NCBI GenBank assembly: GCA_018262795.1
Contig: JADFDM010000003.1
Span: 124,001 to 188,000, forward strand
Reading direction: 5' to 3'
Length of the DNA: 64,000 bases
Source: Sphingobacteriales bacterium
GTDB taxonomy: Bacteria > Bacteroidota > Bacteroidia > Chitinophagales > LD1
A program made the translations under genes and the position numbers. Below, in pieces: positions 1 through 8,384 of this stretch. Each line of letters opens with the position of its first letter. The stretch's first letter is position 1. The notes under the pieces were generated by a model. It was not told the DNA's origin. It saw nothing but the letters and a program-made list of their open reading frames with translations, and did not search any database.

Positions 1-579
1 TGGATGACAGCCGCCTCGGGGGTGTTGCATAAAGAGTATCATGAAAAGGAATTCAGCCAAGCAGGCGGACTATTTCAAATGGTGCAGTTATGGATAAACC
101 TACCTGCTCGATATAAGATGAGTGCCCCGAAATACAATTCCATTACACCAGCCAATATGGGGCTCTATGAATTGCCGGAAAGCAAAGGAGAAATTCGCGT
201 GATAACTGGTGAAATCAAGGGAGTGCGCGGCCCCGTATCTCCATTCAGTCCAATAACAATGGCAAATTTTTATTTGAAAGCCGGAGCCACTATTGAATTT
301 GAGCTTCCTGAAAATTACAATACGGGTTTGTTAGTAGTAGAAGGGTCAATAATAGTAAACGGAGAGAGTGCAGAAGCCGACAACTTTGTGTTATTCAAAA
401 ATACAGGTACAACCATTGCACTGCAAACCGATTCGGGCGCAGTGGTACTTTTGCTGAGTGGCGAGCCAATTAACGAGCCGATTGCCGCCTACGGCCCTTT
501 TTTAATGAACACACAAGAGGAAATAATACAGGCCTATGACGATTTCAACCACGGCAGGTTCGGGCATTTAGAAGATTAA
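1..579 (+). CDS. Pirin family protein, C-terminal part (5' end outside window)
   Basis: The frame is already open at base 1 (TGG ATG ACA...), so the gene starts upstream and about 100 N-terminal residues of the usual ~290 are missing. The first residues (WMTAASGVLHKEYH) match the pirin cupin signature around the metal-binding histidines (typically WMTAGSGIVHSE.H). The rest holds the second cupin half (GPVSPFSPITMANFYLKAG and GLLVVEGSIIVNG) and the usual ending with GEPINEPIAAYGPFLMNT. Pirins are iron-binding cupins, some with quercetinase activity; which reaction this one performs cannot be read from the sequence. It lies 17 bp before an FMN reductase gene on the same strand, so the two are probably co-transcribed as a redox-related pair. 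Confidence 0.9.
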   Translation, partial: WMTAASGVLHKEYHEKEFSQAGGLFQMVQLWINLPARYKMSAPKYNSITPANMGLYELPESKGEIRVITGEIKGVRGPVSPFSPITMANFYLKAGATIEFELPENYNTGLLVVEGSIIVNGESAEADNFVLFKNTGTTIALQTDSGAVVLLLSGEPINEPIAAYGPFLMNTQEEIIQAYDDFNHGRFGHLED

Positions 580-596
580 CCTTATTATTATTCTCG

Positions 597-1157
597 ATGA
601 AAATCACTATTGTATCAGGCAGTCCAAGGCAGGAGAGTGTTACTATCCGCATCGCCCGATTTCTTGAAAAGTATTTGCAAGAGAAATATCCGACTCATAT
701 CTATTCGTTGCTCAGCCTGAACCACCATCCGCTACCGTTTGCAGAAAAGGTGTGGTCCACGGCTAATGATTTACCTGAAAATCGGAAAGAATTAGGCGAG
801 CTCATTTTTGAAGCAGATGCTTTTGTGTTAGTATCGCCTGAATACAATGGAAGCTATTCCGTGGCTATGAAAAATCTGTTTGATCACTTTCCCAAACAGA
901 CTAAAAAAGTTTTCGGCTTAGTCACCGCCTCCGATGGCACTTTAGGAGGTATGCGCGCGGCACATCAGATGCAAAACATGATTTGCGGGTTATTCGGAGT
1001 TCCATGCCCAAACATGTTGATAGTACCGCAAATGACTAAGAAATTTGACACAAGCGGTACGCTGTTGGACGAGCGCTTTTCCTATAACATTCACACTTTT
1101 GCCAATGAGTTTGTTTGGCTGGCTGAGGCCGTTTACTTTCAAAAAACAAGGCACTGA
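597..1157 (+). CDS. NADPH-dependent FMN reductase family protein
   Basis: A 186-residue flavodoxin-fold protein. The N-terminal beta strand and phosphate-binding loop (MKITIVSGSPRQES) and the second flavin contact (VSPEYNGSYSVAMKNLFDH, about residues 80-98) are the hallmarks of the NADPH-dependent FMN reductase / chromate-quinone reductase family. A glycine-rich TASDGTLGGMRA loop follows at about residue 105. Length fits the family (170-200). It is predicted to be cytoplasmic and to reduce FMN or quinones with NAD(P)H; the true substrate is unknown. It follows the pirin gene by 17 bp and is followed by a strong stem-loop, so the two genes probably form one short transcript. Confidence 0.9.
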   Translation: MKITIVSGSPRQESVTIRIARFLEKYLQEKYPTHIYSLLSLNHHPLPFAEKVWSTANDLPENRKELGELIFEADAFVLVSPEYNGSYSVAMKNLFDHFPKQTKKVFGLVTASDGTLGGMRAAHQMQNMICGLFGVPCPNMLIVPQMTKKFDTSGTLLDERFSYNIHTFANEFVWLAEAVYFQKTRH

Positions 1158-1164
1158 TTATAAA

Positions 1165-1204
1165 AGCATAACAACATTACGCTATCTGCTAATGTTGTTA
1201 TGCT
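1165..1204 (+). terminator. 15-bp perfect stem-loop after the FMN reductase gene
   Basis: Arms 1165-1179 and 1190-1204 (AGCATAACAACATTA and its exact complement) flank a 10-base loop, 7 bp after the FMN reductase stop codon. Only a weak U tract (GAATATTTT) follows, so termination strength is uncertain. The position between two separate genes fits a transcript end. Confidence 0.6.
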
Positions 1205-1228
1205 GAATATTTTGAGTAAACTTTTAGC

Positions 1229-1723
1229 ATGAAAAGATTCCTAAAATTTCTCTGGATTATACCGATAGCTTTCGTACTTATTCAATTTATACATCCCGAA
1301 AAAAACATAGCGACAAGCCCTTCTGAAAACCGAATAGAAAAGGTTCGACCTGTGCCCAAAGAGTTGCAAACCATCTTTGCTACCAGTTGTTACGACTGCC
1401 ACGGCAACAACACGGTTTACCCTTGGTATAATAACATACAGCCGGTGGCCTGGTGGTTAAGCAGCCATATCAACGATGGCAAAAGGCATTTGAATTTTGA
1501 TGAATTTGCTACCTATTCCCCCAGAAGAAAGTATAGTAAATTGAAGGAAATAGAGGAGTTAGTGAATAACGGGGAAATGCCATCGCCCTCCTACACTTTG
1601 GCGCATCGCGATGCTATTTTAGATGCTCATCAAAAGGAAGTAGTAGCCAATTGGTGTCAGGATTTTCGGAAATCTTTAGAAGCACAATATCCGATGGATA
1701 GTTTAACCAAAGAGAAAAAGTAA
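1229..1723 (+). CDS. Haem-binding domain (CxxCH) membrane-anchored protein
   Basis: A 164-residue protein with an N-terminal hydrophobic anchor (FLKFLWIIPIAFVLIQF, residues 4-20) followed by a periplasmic domain. A single c-type haem site, CYDCH, lies at residues 54-58, followed by the family pattern NNTVYPWYNNIQPVAWWLSS and a late GEMPSPSY motif. This matches the small Bacteroidota haem-binding domain family, found alone or attached to cytochrome-type enzymes. Predicted location is the periplasmic face of the inner membrane; electron transfer or haem sensing is inferred from the haem motif only. It stands alone, with a stem-loop upstream and a gap downstream. Confidence 0.87.
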   Translation: MKRFLKFLWIIPIAFVLIQFIHPEKNIATSPSENRIEKVRPVPKELQTIFATSCYDCHGNNTVYPWYNNIQPVAWWLSSHINDGKRHLNFDEFATYSPRRKYSKLKEIEELVNNGEMPSPSYTLAHRDAILDAHQKEVVANWCQDFRKSLEAQYPMDSLTKEKK

Positions 1724-1895
1724 GAAGTGCTCGCCTTTGTTTTTCTTCAGTGCAGAATTTTTTAAAGACAATATCTCTAATGTAATTTGCAACTGATTTT
1801 TCGATAGCCATCTCGAAGTATCGGTGACGAATAACGATGCTCGAAAGCATTTCTTGATGAAATGGCTTATTTTGCTTCAACCATTACAGCACCAT

Positions 1896-3128
1896 ATGAA
1901 AAATTACACGTTTACTTTCCTGTTTATTTTGAGTACTCTTTTTTCCTCGGCTTCGCAAAACCGAAAGGTTCTCATCATTGGAATAGATGGCACCAGAAGT
2001 GATGCCTTTCAACAGGCCAACACTCCGAATATTGACGCATTGCTCAGCACCTCCACGTATAGTGTGGACTCTTGGCATACGGGAATTACTTGGAGCGGCC
2101 CTTCGTGGAGTACGATCCTCACTGGGGTAAACTGGAATAAACACGGAGTGACCGATAATAATTTTACCGGTAGCAATTTTGCGCAATATCCTCCGCTGCC
2201 CACTTTAGCCAAGCAGATAAAACCCAATTTGAATTGCGCTATTGTGGCAGAGTGGGATCCACTGATAGATGACATCAACAATGCTGGCTGGAACCGCACC
2301 GTGAAAACCGCAGATGGCAGCACTTTCCCTACGGCTGATTCGGCAGTGTTGGAGTTGCAAAACCCTGATATTGATTTCCTGTTTGCCTACTTTGATCAGG
2401 TGGATTTGACCGGGCACACTTCCACTTTCTCTCCCTCCAATCCATTTTATATTGCAGCGATTGAAAATGTAGATAGTGCCGTGGGCCGCGTGCTCAATGC
2501 TTTGTATGCACGACCCACTTACTCAAATGAAGACTGGCTGATTATGGTGGTGACCGACCACGGTGGGCAGAGCTTTTTTCATGGAGGCAACTCCGATGCT
2601 GAACGGCATATCTGGTGGATTGCATCCGGTGACATGGTAGCTCATGAGCAAATCAACAAAGCAGATCCGGGCACTTATAATTGTCATCAGAACAATGTGT
2701 TTGACAGCACCTGCGTTAATTATAACCTGATGCGGCAATCACCCGTGCAAGCAGATGTAACGGTTACTGCGCTACACTATCTCATTTACGATTCGGGTAT
2801 TAATCCTGAAACCAAGCCGGAATGGCATTTAGACGGTAAGAGTTGGCTATGGGTGCCCAGCGGAATAGCGGATGATAGTTTTGAAAAATCAGTATCCGTG
2901 TATCCAAATCCCGTGCGAGATCAAGTGACAATTCTCTGCAACAACAGGGAATTAGATGCAAAAGCAGAAGTGTACGATTTAATGGGACAACGAATAACAT
3001 CACTTCCGCAGCATTCTTATGCGGATAGAATTTCTATAGATTTTTCGCCCCTGCCTTCGGGGCAATATTTCGTGAAGTTAAAAAGCGGAATGAACCAAGC
3101 GATAAAGAAAATTATTGTTTTGAAGTAG
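1896..3128 (+). CDS. Secreted phosphodiesterase/nucleotide pyrophosphatase-like protein with T9SS sorting domain
   Basis: I chose the ATG at 1896 because it gives a clean signal peptide (MKNYTFTFLFILSTLFSSASQ); an in-frame ATG at 1824 adds 24 residues that do not look like a protein start. The mature protein has the alkaline-phosphatase-superfamily pattern of type I phosphodiesterases: metal site GIDGTRSDAF, then TPNIDAL, nucleophile region PSWSTILTGVNWNKHGV, metal-site YFDQVDLTGHTS, and VVTDHGGQ. The last ~75 residues (VSVYPNPVRDQ ... LPSGQYFVKLKSG ... KIIVLK) are a type A T9SS sorting domain, so the enzyme is expected outside the outer membrane. The substrate is not deducible; phosphodiesters or nucleotides are the family norm. 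Confidence 0.9.
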   Translation: MKNYTFTFLFILSTLFSSASQNRKVLIIGIDGTRSDAFQQANTPNIDALLSTSTYSVDSWHTGITWSGPSWSTILTGVNWNKHGVTDNNFTGSNFAQYPPLPTLAKQIKPNLNCAIVAEWDPLIDDINNAGWNRTVKTADGSTFPTADSAVLELQNPDIDFLFAYFDQVDLTGHTSTFSPSNPFYIAAIENVDSAVGRVLNALYARPTYSNEDWLIMVVTDHGGQSFFHGGNSDAERHIWWIASGDMVAHEQINKADPGTYNCHQNNVFDSTCVNYNLMRQSPVQADVTVTALHYLIYDSGINPETKPEWHLDGKSWLWVPSGIADDSFEKSVSVYPNPVRDQVTILCNNRELDAKAEVYDLMGQRITSLPQHSYADRISIDFSPLPSGQYFVKLKSGMNQAIKKIIVLK

Positions 3129-3176
3129 GTTTCAGCAAGGAGGCTTTTGTGCCAAATTTTAGAGGCTGTTTGGGTT

Positions 3177-3419
3177 TCATGGAGTAAATTTATTAAGTCC
3201 GACTCCTATCGTAAAGTGTTCCAGTATCGTTTCCGGGCTTAACGGGGAGTATTTATTCACTTTAGCGTTCCTGCTGTCAGTAAGAATCATTTTTCCCTTT
3301 GCATAGTATAGTTTTTGATACAAATCCAAATAGTCCCTTGTGAGAGAGTGAGGAATAAACTTTCCCTGAAACTTACCTTGATAGCAAATTTTTAAAATGA
3401 ACCCATTTGCTAAATACAA
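3177..3419 (-). CDS. Small hypothetical protein or gene fragment (80 aa)
   Basis: An AT-rich 80-codon frame begins 23 bp downstream of the stop of the next minus-strand gene (3443-4579). Its composition is protein-like (ILTDSRNAKVNKYSPLSPET, and no low-complexity runs), but I recognise no domain, signal peptide or membrane segment. It could be a short real gene co-transcribed with 3443-4579 or the tail of a decayed gene. The otherwise empty stretch 3129-3442 holds nothing else I can see. Confidence 0.3.
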   Translation of the reverse strand: MYLANGFILKICYQGKFQGKFIPHSLTRDYLDLYQKLYYAKGKMILTDSRNAKVNKYSPLSPETILEHFTIGVGLNKFTP

Positions 3420-3442
3420 AGCACCGGCTGATGTAATTTTCC

Positions 3443-4579
3443 TTATCTCAATAATGTTACATTCCCCTTGGCTGATTTTCGTTTGCCGCTTTTAGTAACG
3501 ATATAATCGGCATACCACACGTAAACGCCAGCGTCTTGCTCTACCCTTTTGTAGATTCCATCCCATCCGGTTTGTATATCACTGGTTTTAAACACCAACT
3601 CGCCCCAGCGGTTGTAAATTTCAAAATTCTTTAAAGTAATGTTAGTATTCAGTATGTGGAAAATATCGTTTACCCCATCGCCATTGGGGGAAAAGCCGGA
3701 GGGCAACAGTAAGCCACTTTGCACTTTTACTTCATAGCTGCACATAGTGGTGCAGCCGTTAGCGGTGGCTACCGTGCAGGAGTAGTTTTGGGTATTATCG
3801 GGCTGCACGATAAGCAGGGTATCTTCGTTTTGTATCATAGCCGCAAGGGGCTGCCATTGGTAAGCGCTACCCCGCGCACAGGCCGTAAGGGTAACTTCAT
3901 CGCCTTCTTTTATTTGAAATTCGTTTTGCACGGCTACGGGTTGAGGACCGGGTAATACGTGTATATAATTTGCTTTAACCACATTATCGCTGCCATACGG
4001 GCTGCTTACTGTTAACTGCACATAGTAGTAGCCTGTATCGGAATAGAAAACCGGTGGCGGGTGTTGCCCGTTGTAGGTGGCCGGTGTGCCTCCTTCAAAA
4101 GTCCATTGCCAGTTGTTCACTAAGCGTTTGCTGCTGTCGGTAAAGGTAACGCTTTGGTTGGCACAAATGGTTGGCCGGTTGACCGTGAAGTTGGCAGTGG
4201 GGGGGCAGTCAGTAATTGATATTGGAGTGAAATAGCCATGGTTAGGATTTGGGTCACAGCTAACTTTTATAAGAAGAAATATAACCATAGTAGGAAAATT
4301 TTCGGGATAGCATAAGTAAATGGTGTCTCCATATAAAGTTCTAGTTGGGTATTCAACACCGCTTACTATACTATCATAAATAGTCCACGAAAAAACTGCA
4401 TTGGCGGGATAATCATCTTCACGATTTACTATGAATTCTTTTTGACAACTTCCTTTGCATACATTGGCTAAAAGAGAGTCATCATGATATATCAAAAGGG
4501 TTCCATCACATTGTGTGTAACCATACCTGACGCAAACAAAAAACACCAGCAATAAGCAATATTTACCCAAAATTTTCAT
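3443..4579 (-). CDS. PKD-domain surface protein with type B (gliding-motility-type) T9SS C-terminal domain
   Basis: A 378-residue secreted protein with an N-terminal signal peptide (LGKYCLLLVFFVCVRYGYTQ). A PKD domain lies at about residues 125-210 (NFTVNRPTICANQSVTFTDS, NWQWTFEGGTP, YSDTGYYYVQLTV), followed by an Ig/PKD-like segment with cysteines (QNYSCTVATANGCTTMC). The C-terminal ~85 residues carry the type B sorting signature: LPSGFSPNGDGVNDIFHI, FEIYNRWGELVFK, GWDG, DAGVYVWY. This class is exported by the T9SS and often sits on the cell surface of gliding Bacteroidota. No enzymatic domain is visible; adhesion or a structural role is inference. A terminator just upstream separates it from the 4637-6088 gene, so it probably has its own promoter. 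Confidence 0.88.
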   Translation of the reverse strand: MKILGKYCLLLVFFVCVRYGYTQCDGTLLIYHDDSLLANVCKGSCQKEFIVNREDDYPANAVFSWTIYDSIVSGVEYPTRTLYGDTIYLCYPENFPTMVIFLLIKVSCDPNPNHGYFTPISITDCPPTANFTVNRPTICANQSVTFTDSSKRLVNNWQWTFEGGTPATYNGQHPPPVFYSDTGYYYVQLTVSSPYGSDNVVKANYIHVLPGPQPVAVQNEFQIKEGDEVTLTACARGSAYQWQPLAAMIQNEDTLLIVQPDNTQNYSCTVATANGCTTMCSYEVKVQSGLLLPSGFSPNGDGVNDIFHILNTNITLKNFEIYNRWGELVFKTSDIQTGWDGIYKRVEQDAGVYVWYADYIVTKSGKRKSAKGNVTLLR

Positions 4580-4585
4580 AGTTTG

Positions 4586-4620
4586 AAAAAAACTGCCTGC
4601 AAATTTTCATTTGCAGGCAG
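4586..4620 (-). terminator. Rho-independent terminator of the 4637-6088 gene
   Basis: A perfect 12-bp stem (arms 4593-4604 and 4609-4620, CTGCCTGCAAAT) with a TTTC loop. On the minus strand it is followed by seven Ts (4592-4586). It lies 17 bp past the stop of the 4637-6088 gene and ends 6 bp before the ATG of the next gene, so it also makes up the 5' leader of that gene. Confidence 0.85.
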
Positions 4621-4636
4621 GAAATGGTTTAGCAGT

Positions 4637-6088
4637 TTACTTAATAGTTACTTTCTTCACTTGTCTTATTCCATCATTCAATTCAATCAAATAGAGTCCT
4701 TTTTCTAAACCGGAAACATCTAATTTTATTTGCCCCAAGCCGGTTGGCTGCGCAGGCACGTTTACCTGTTGCCCCTCTATGCTGTATAACTTAACTGTCG
4801 GGGCAATATCAGGATGGTATTGCCAGGCAACGTTCAATTCGCTTGCAGCAGGATTGGGATAAGCTGTAAAAGAAGCTCCGCCCGATGGTTCTCCAATACC
4901 CGTTACATCCTCCCCGCCATCGGTTTTGCAGCCGCCCGTATTATCCACAAAGTAACCGCCATCCACTGAAGAGCCGCAAGAATTGCCGACAACAAAATAC
5001 ACCACATACTTATAGCCGGTTGAGTTGGTATAGAAATACCCCAACGGTGAAGACCAGTCGTTCAGGTTTAAGCAGGAAATATCGCTGGTGTTAGTTAATG
5101 TTTGATTGCCGGTACTCACTACGGTTTTTATAAAGTTGTTCGACATATCAAACTCCCACACAATCAGGTTCCAATACCCGCCTACCCATTGTCCATCGCT
5201 GCACGAAGCAGTAATTTTAGGGCTATTGGCACAAGTAGAAGCCGGACTGCTGTAAGTGCCTAAGTTGATATAGTAGGCCGGGTTACAGCCCGTGCTGGAA
5301 TTATTAGCCAACTGCACGCAGGCTACCGGCACGGTATTTATTTGTATTTTGCCGGTGTAAGCTACTCCGCTGGTATTACAAACGTTTTTTACCCAAAGTG
5401 TAACTGTATATTGCCCGGGTAGTGTTGTGTACTGAGCTAGTATAAAGGCTCGTAGATCAAATGGTGAGCCGGGTGGTGTACCAGTAGACCAACCTGTTGA
5501 CTTAGGTAATCCATCTGATGCTCTTACAACATCTACTTTCCAGTAGTAGCTCGAATTGGTTCCCGACCAGGTTATGTCTGTCATTTGCGCGGTTGAAGTA
5601 GAGCAGCCATACACCTGTGTATAGGTGGAAGGATTAACCGTTTGGCCATCTACTTTAAATGTGGCGCTGGGCGCTGTTTGAAAAGTAAGATAGGTGCTGC
5701 CGCTGGTGTAGGAGGGCGAGCAGTTGCAGAAATAGCCATCGGTTACCACCGTGGCTACTACCCGGTAGTAAGCCGAAATAATAGTGGCTGTGCGGTTCCA
5801 TGTATTGCCGTTGTTTACTGTAACAGCACTGCCCATGTTGTACCAATAGCTTCCGCTTTGGTATTGCAGTTGCACGGAAATTTGTGCCCCCGGACATAAA
5901 TCATGGTAACCCGGAGGGTCGGTAGAGTAATACTTTAAACTAACAGAGCCGCTCACGGTAATAGTGCTGCTACAGGTTACAGTAGCACTGTATGACGGCA
6001 CTGCCAATAACTGACAGTTGGTACTTTGTGCTTTAGCAAAGTTTACAAAGGCCATAATCATCACTAAAAGATAAAAATTGTTTTTCAT
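4637..6088 (-). CDS. Secreted T9SS type A cargo protein of unknown function
   Basis: A 483-residue protein with a signal peptide (MKNNFYLLVMIMAFVNFAKAQ) and a C-terminal type A sorting domain from about residue 405 (FTAYPNPAASELNVAWQ, VKLYSIEGQQV, LDVSGLEKGLYLIEL, VKKVTIK). The middle is rich in Ser, Thr, Gly, Tyr and Cys, with Ig-like beta-strand patterns and paired cysteines (CNCSPSYTSGSTYLTF, QLANNSSTGCNPAYYINLG) but no domain I can name. It probably is an extracellular beta-sandwich protein delivered by the T9SS. It is transcribed away from a stem-loop at 6113-6153 and ends at a strong terminator, so it looks monocistronic. Confidence 0.85.
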   Translation of the reverse strand: MKNNFYLLVMIMAFVNFAKAQSTNCQLLAVPSYSATVTCSSTITVSGSVSLKYYSTDPPGYHDLCPGAQISVQLQYQSGSYWYNMGSAVTVNNGNTWNRTATIISAYYRVVATVVTDGYFCNCSPSYTSGSTYLTFQTAPSATFKVDGQTVNPSTYTQVYGCSTSTAQMTDITWSGTNSSYYWKVDVVRASDGLPKSTGWSTGTPPGSPFDLRAFILAQYTTLPGQYTVTLWVKNVCNTSGVAYTGKIQINTVPVACVQLANNSSTGCNPAYYINLGTYSSPASTCANSPKITASCSDGQWVGGYWNLIVWEFDMSNNFIKTVVSTGNQTLTNTSDISCLNLNDWSSPLGYFYTNSTGYKYVVYFVVGNSCGSSVDGGYFVDNTGGCKTDGGEDVTGIGEPSGGASFTAYPNPAASELNVAWQYHPDIAPTVKLYSIEGQQVNVPAQPTGLGQIKLDVSGLEKGLYLIELNDGIRQVKKVTIK

Positions 6089-6112
6089 TTTGTCATGTTT
6101 TAAAAGTGCAAA

Positions 6113-6153
6113 AAAGCCTGCTTAACACTTTATTGTTGCTACCGGCAGGCTTT
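6113..6153 (-). terminator. Terminator-like stem-loop upstream of the 4637-6088 gene
   Basis: Arms AAAGCCTGC (6113-6121) and GCAGGCTTT (6145-6153) enclose a 23-base loop; on the minus strand the stem runs into a T tract (complement of the A run at 6110-6115). A second GCCTGC-type palindrome follows at about 6170-6193. It could end a lost transcript from the IS side or be part of a dispersed palindromic repeat. Confidence 0.45.
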
Positions 6154-6447
6154 GCGGTAGCAGTGTGTTGCCTGCTGCTTTGGCGGGCAGGCGGAGCCGG
6201 TTTGATATTGTCTTTGCAATAGAAAACCTCGTTTAGCTTATTATGTTTGCCCCGCTATTCTTTTTAAAGTCGCATTTAGAGGGAACAAGCGGAGCGGGTG
6301 TACAAGCCCGCTCTTTTTGTTGTAATATTCCGATGGTGAAAAATGGTGTAGAGTGATGTTCGCGCACGTACCCCCCTCCGCTAAGGCGGTGAAGTATGAA
6401 GCAGAGGGTTGGAACGAAGATCATCGGTGTTGGGTTTTGGTATGAAT

Positions 6448-6505
6448 ACCAAATTTAGGTGCATATAAAAATAAAATCAAGGGAGCCAAACCCTAAAAAT
6501 TTGGT
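6448..6505. repeat. Inverted repeat between the IS remnant and the T9SS gene
   Basis: ACCAAATTT (6448-6456) and AAATTTGGT (6497-6505) form a 9-bp inverted pair 40 bp apart, and the second copy is itself inside an imperfect CCCTA...TAGGG palindrome (6491-6509). It lies about 60 bp beyond the 3' end of the transposase remnant and may be an old IS end. The rest of 6154-6564 holds no gene I can support. Confidence 0.3.
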
Positions 6506-6564
6506 AGGGTCGCTACTACCTGAAGCTGTTTTTGAGAGGATTTTGTAACCATAACAATGCCGTC

Positions 6565-7232
6565 CTAAACGTGTGTGACAGGGAACAAATGTTCCAAAGT
6601 TCTGCTATGCAGCAGTTGTTTTATCTCTCTGAAGAATATTTCTAATTGCCAGCGGCTTTTATAAAGTTCTCCGATTGTGCTGGCAGCCCATGTCATTGGA
6701 TTGGTAATGATTTCAATGACTTGTGGATTCACATCATCCCACACAACAACCCTTCTCCATCGCTTTGGATATTTTTCATTTGAAGCCCTGTTTTTTAGTT
6801 CGATTATTTTGCCCAATCAAATAACGATCGGCATAGGCTTATCGTGGTTGTATCCAGCAAGAATATTTTAGATTTTATTTTGAACTTGACCTGCTTAAAG
6901 CCCGCCTACGGTCCTAAACTTCCGGGCAACTGATAGTAGAATGCTCTAAATACTTCCGAATGGCGATGCTTGTTCTGATAACTCACACTGGATTTGGACG
7001 GAGCCGTATGGCTGCCCCAGTGATTGAGGTTGCCGGTGGCTGACTTTAGTCCGTTGCTGATATTGCTTACTGATTGACTTTTTGCAAATTGACAAAACAG
7101 CCTGGCAACTAAATGCGTACAGCTATTATCCCCTTTCTCGTACTTATCGGTTTGCTATTCTTTTACAAGGTTCTTAAATTTTTGACGGCATAGCTTTGAA
7201 ACTATTTGTGGGAGGAGCGTTATGTTTGACAT
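6565..7232 (-). pseudogene. Decayed IS4-family transposase with internal deletion
   Basis: Reading leftward from an ATG at 7232, the frame encodes the N-terminal half of a Bacteroidota IS4 transposase (LVARLFCQFAKSQSVSNIS, SATGNLNHWG, SKSSVSYQNKHRH), broken by TAG codons at 7157-7155 and 6908-6906. It then gives the first DDE aspartate region (FLLDTTTISLCRSLFDWAK) and stops with TAA at 6806-6804. From about 6816 another frame continues with the C-terminal part, ending in a perfect Y-2-R-3-E-6-K signature (YKSRWQLEIFFREIK). The whole centre, including the second catalytic Asp, is deleted and the junction is out of frame. The C-terminus past SRTLEHLF is also degraded. It cannot encode an active transposase. 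It lies 270 bp from the restriction-modification genes. Confidence 0.9.
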
Positions 7233-7447
7233 GGGAGAAAGATGTTTTGTTGTGTAACTCAAACATAGTTTGAGATACGAAATTCTTTTTCCAACTTTTT
7301 TTTAATCGTTTAGAACGCTATAGGTTTACTACTTTTATAAAGCTAAATCTCCTCGCCTTGTACAAGGCTATTCTATTTTTCTTCTTACTGGACGATAAGG
7401 AGAAAATCTGGAAACAACAGAAAGACCATTAACAATTTCATGGTAAC

Positions 7448-7482
7448 TTTGACAGGTTAAACCAATTTTAAGAGTACTTTTA
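7448..7482 (+). promoter_or_regulatory. Possible Bacteroidota-type promoter for the methyltransferase gene
   Basis: TTTG at 7448-7451 and TACTTTTA at 7475-7482 resemble the -33 and -7 elements (TTTG / TAnnTTTG) with one mismatch. The 23-base spacer is longer than the usual 19-21. It lies 24 bp upstream of the ATG at 7506. Confidence 0.3.
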
Positions 7483-7505
7483 CTAAATATTTTAGGGCAA
7501 GTAAA

Positions 7506-8384
7506 ATGGAGATAACTACAGACATATACTTAGGTGACAATAGAGAAAAATTAAAGTTACTGCCAGAAAACTCTGTGAACTTAATTGTTACTTCTCCCCC
7601 CTACGCAGACCAACGAAAAAGCACATACGGTGGCATTCATCCTGACAAATATGTTGAGTGGTTTTTACCAATTTCTGATCAACTTTTGAGAGTAATTGAG
7701 CCAAGAGGAACTTTTGTTTTAAACATTAAAGAAAAGGTCGTTGAAGGTGAAAGAAGCACTTATGTTATGGAACTGATCATTGCAATGAGAAAACAAGGTT
7801 GGCTTTGGACTGAAGAGTTTATTTGGCACAAAAAGAATTCCTATCCGGGAAAGTGGCCGAATCGTTTTCGCGACAGTTGGGAACGGCTCTTGCAATTCAA
7901 CAAGAACAGACATTTCAATATGTATCAAGAGGAAGTCATGGTACCTATGGGAGATTGGGCAAAGACACGATTAAAAAAACTTTCCGACACAGATAAAATT
8001 CGCGATAACTCAAAAGTGGGTAGTGGTTTTGGAAAAAACATTTCAAACTGGATTGACAGAGACAAAGCGTATCCAACAAATGTGTTGCATTTAGCGACAG
8101 AATGTAACAACAAAAATCACAGTGCAGCTTTTCCAGAGGAATTGCCAGAGTGGTTTATAAAACTTTTCACAAAGCAGGGGGATGTAGTTCTTGACCCGTT
8201 CATGGGAAGCGGAACAACTTTAATTGTAGCGAATAGAATGCAGCGTCATTCAATTGGCATAGACATAGTTCCCGAATATTATGAAATGGTAAAGCAGCAA
8301 TTCACGCCTGTTGAGCGACCCCAATTGGAACTCAACCTTAAATATGAAGAAATTAAACCTAAGACACATATCGCAATTCGTTGA
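7506..8384 (+). CDS. Site-specific DNA methyltransferase (type II, beta class, SPPY)
   Basis: A 292-residue amino-methyltransferase. The catalytic motif IV TSPPY is at residues 29-33, near the N-terminus, and the S-adenosylmethionine-binding motif I DPFMGSGTT is at residues 230-238, near the C-terminus. This order (IV, target recognition region, then I) defines the beta class. SPPY is the form most often seen in N4-cytosine enzymes, though some N6-adenine enzymes share it. It should protect host DNA from the endonuclease encoded immediately downstream, whose start codon lies inside this gene. The gene is AT-rich compared with the housekeeping genes around it and sits beside an IS remnant, which suggests horizontal gain. 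The recognition sequence cannot be read from the sequence. Confidence 0.93.
   Translation: MEITTDIYLGDNREKLKLLPENSVNLIVTSPPYADQRKSTYGGIHPDKYVEWFLPISDQLLRVIEPRGTFVLNIKEKVVEGERSTYVMELIIAMRKQGWLWTEEFIWHKKNSYPGKWPNRFRDSWERLLQFNKNRHFNMYQEEVMVPMGDWAKTRLKKLSDTDKIRDNSKVGSGFGKNISNWIDRDKAYPTNVLHLATECNNKNHSAAFPEELPEWFIKLFTKQGDVVLDPFMGSGTTLIVANRMQRHSIGIDIVPEYYEMVKQQFTPVERPQLELNLKYEEIKPKTHIAIR

Noticed and set aside
1614-1880. An 88-codon minus-strand frame over the end of the haem-binding gene
   Set aside because: Mostly antisense to a convincing gene and the intergenic part carries no protein-like signal.
6233-6424. A 63-codon minus-strand frame beside the IS remnant
   Set aside because: No recognisable domain, low-quality composition, and it overlaps palindromic repeat sequence.
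6804-7232. Stop-codon recoding (both early internal stops of the transposase remnant are TAG)
   Set aside because: The gene also has a frame-shifting deletion that removes the catalytic centre and a later TAA; no other gene in the window has in-frame TAG. Simple decay explains it.
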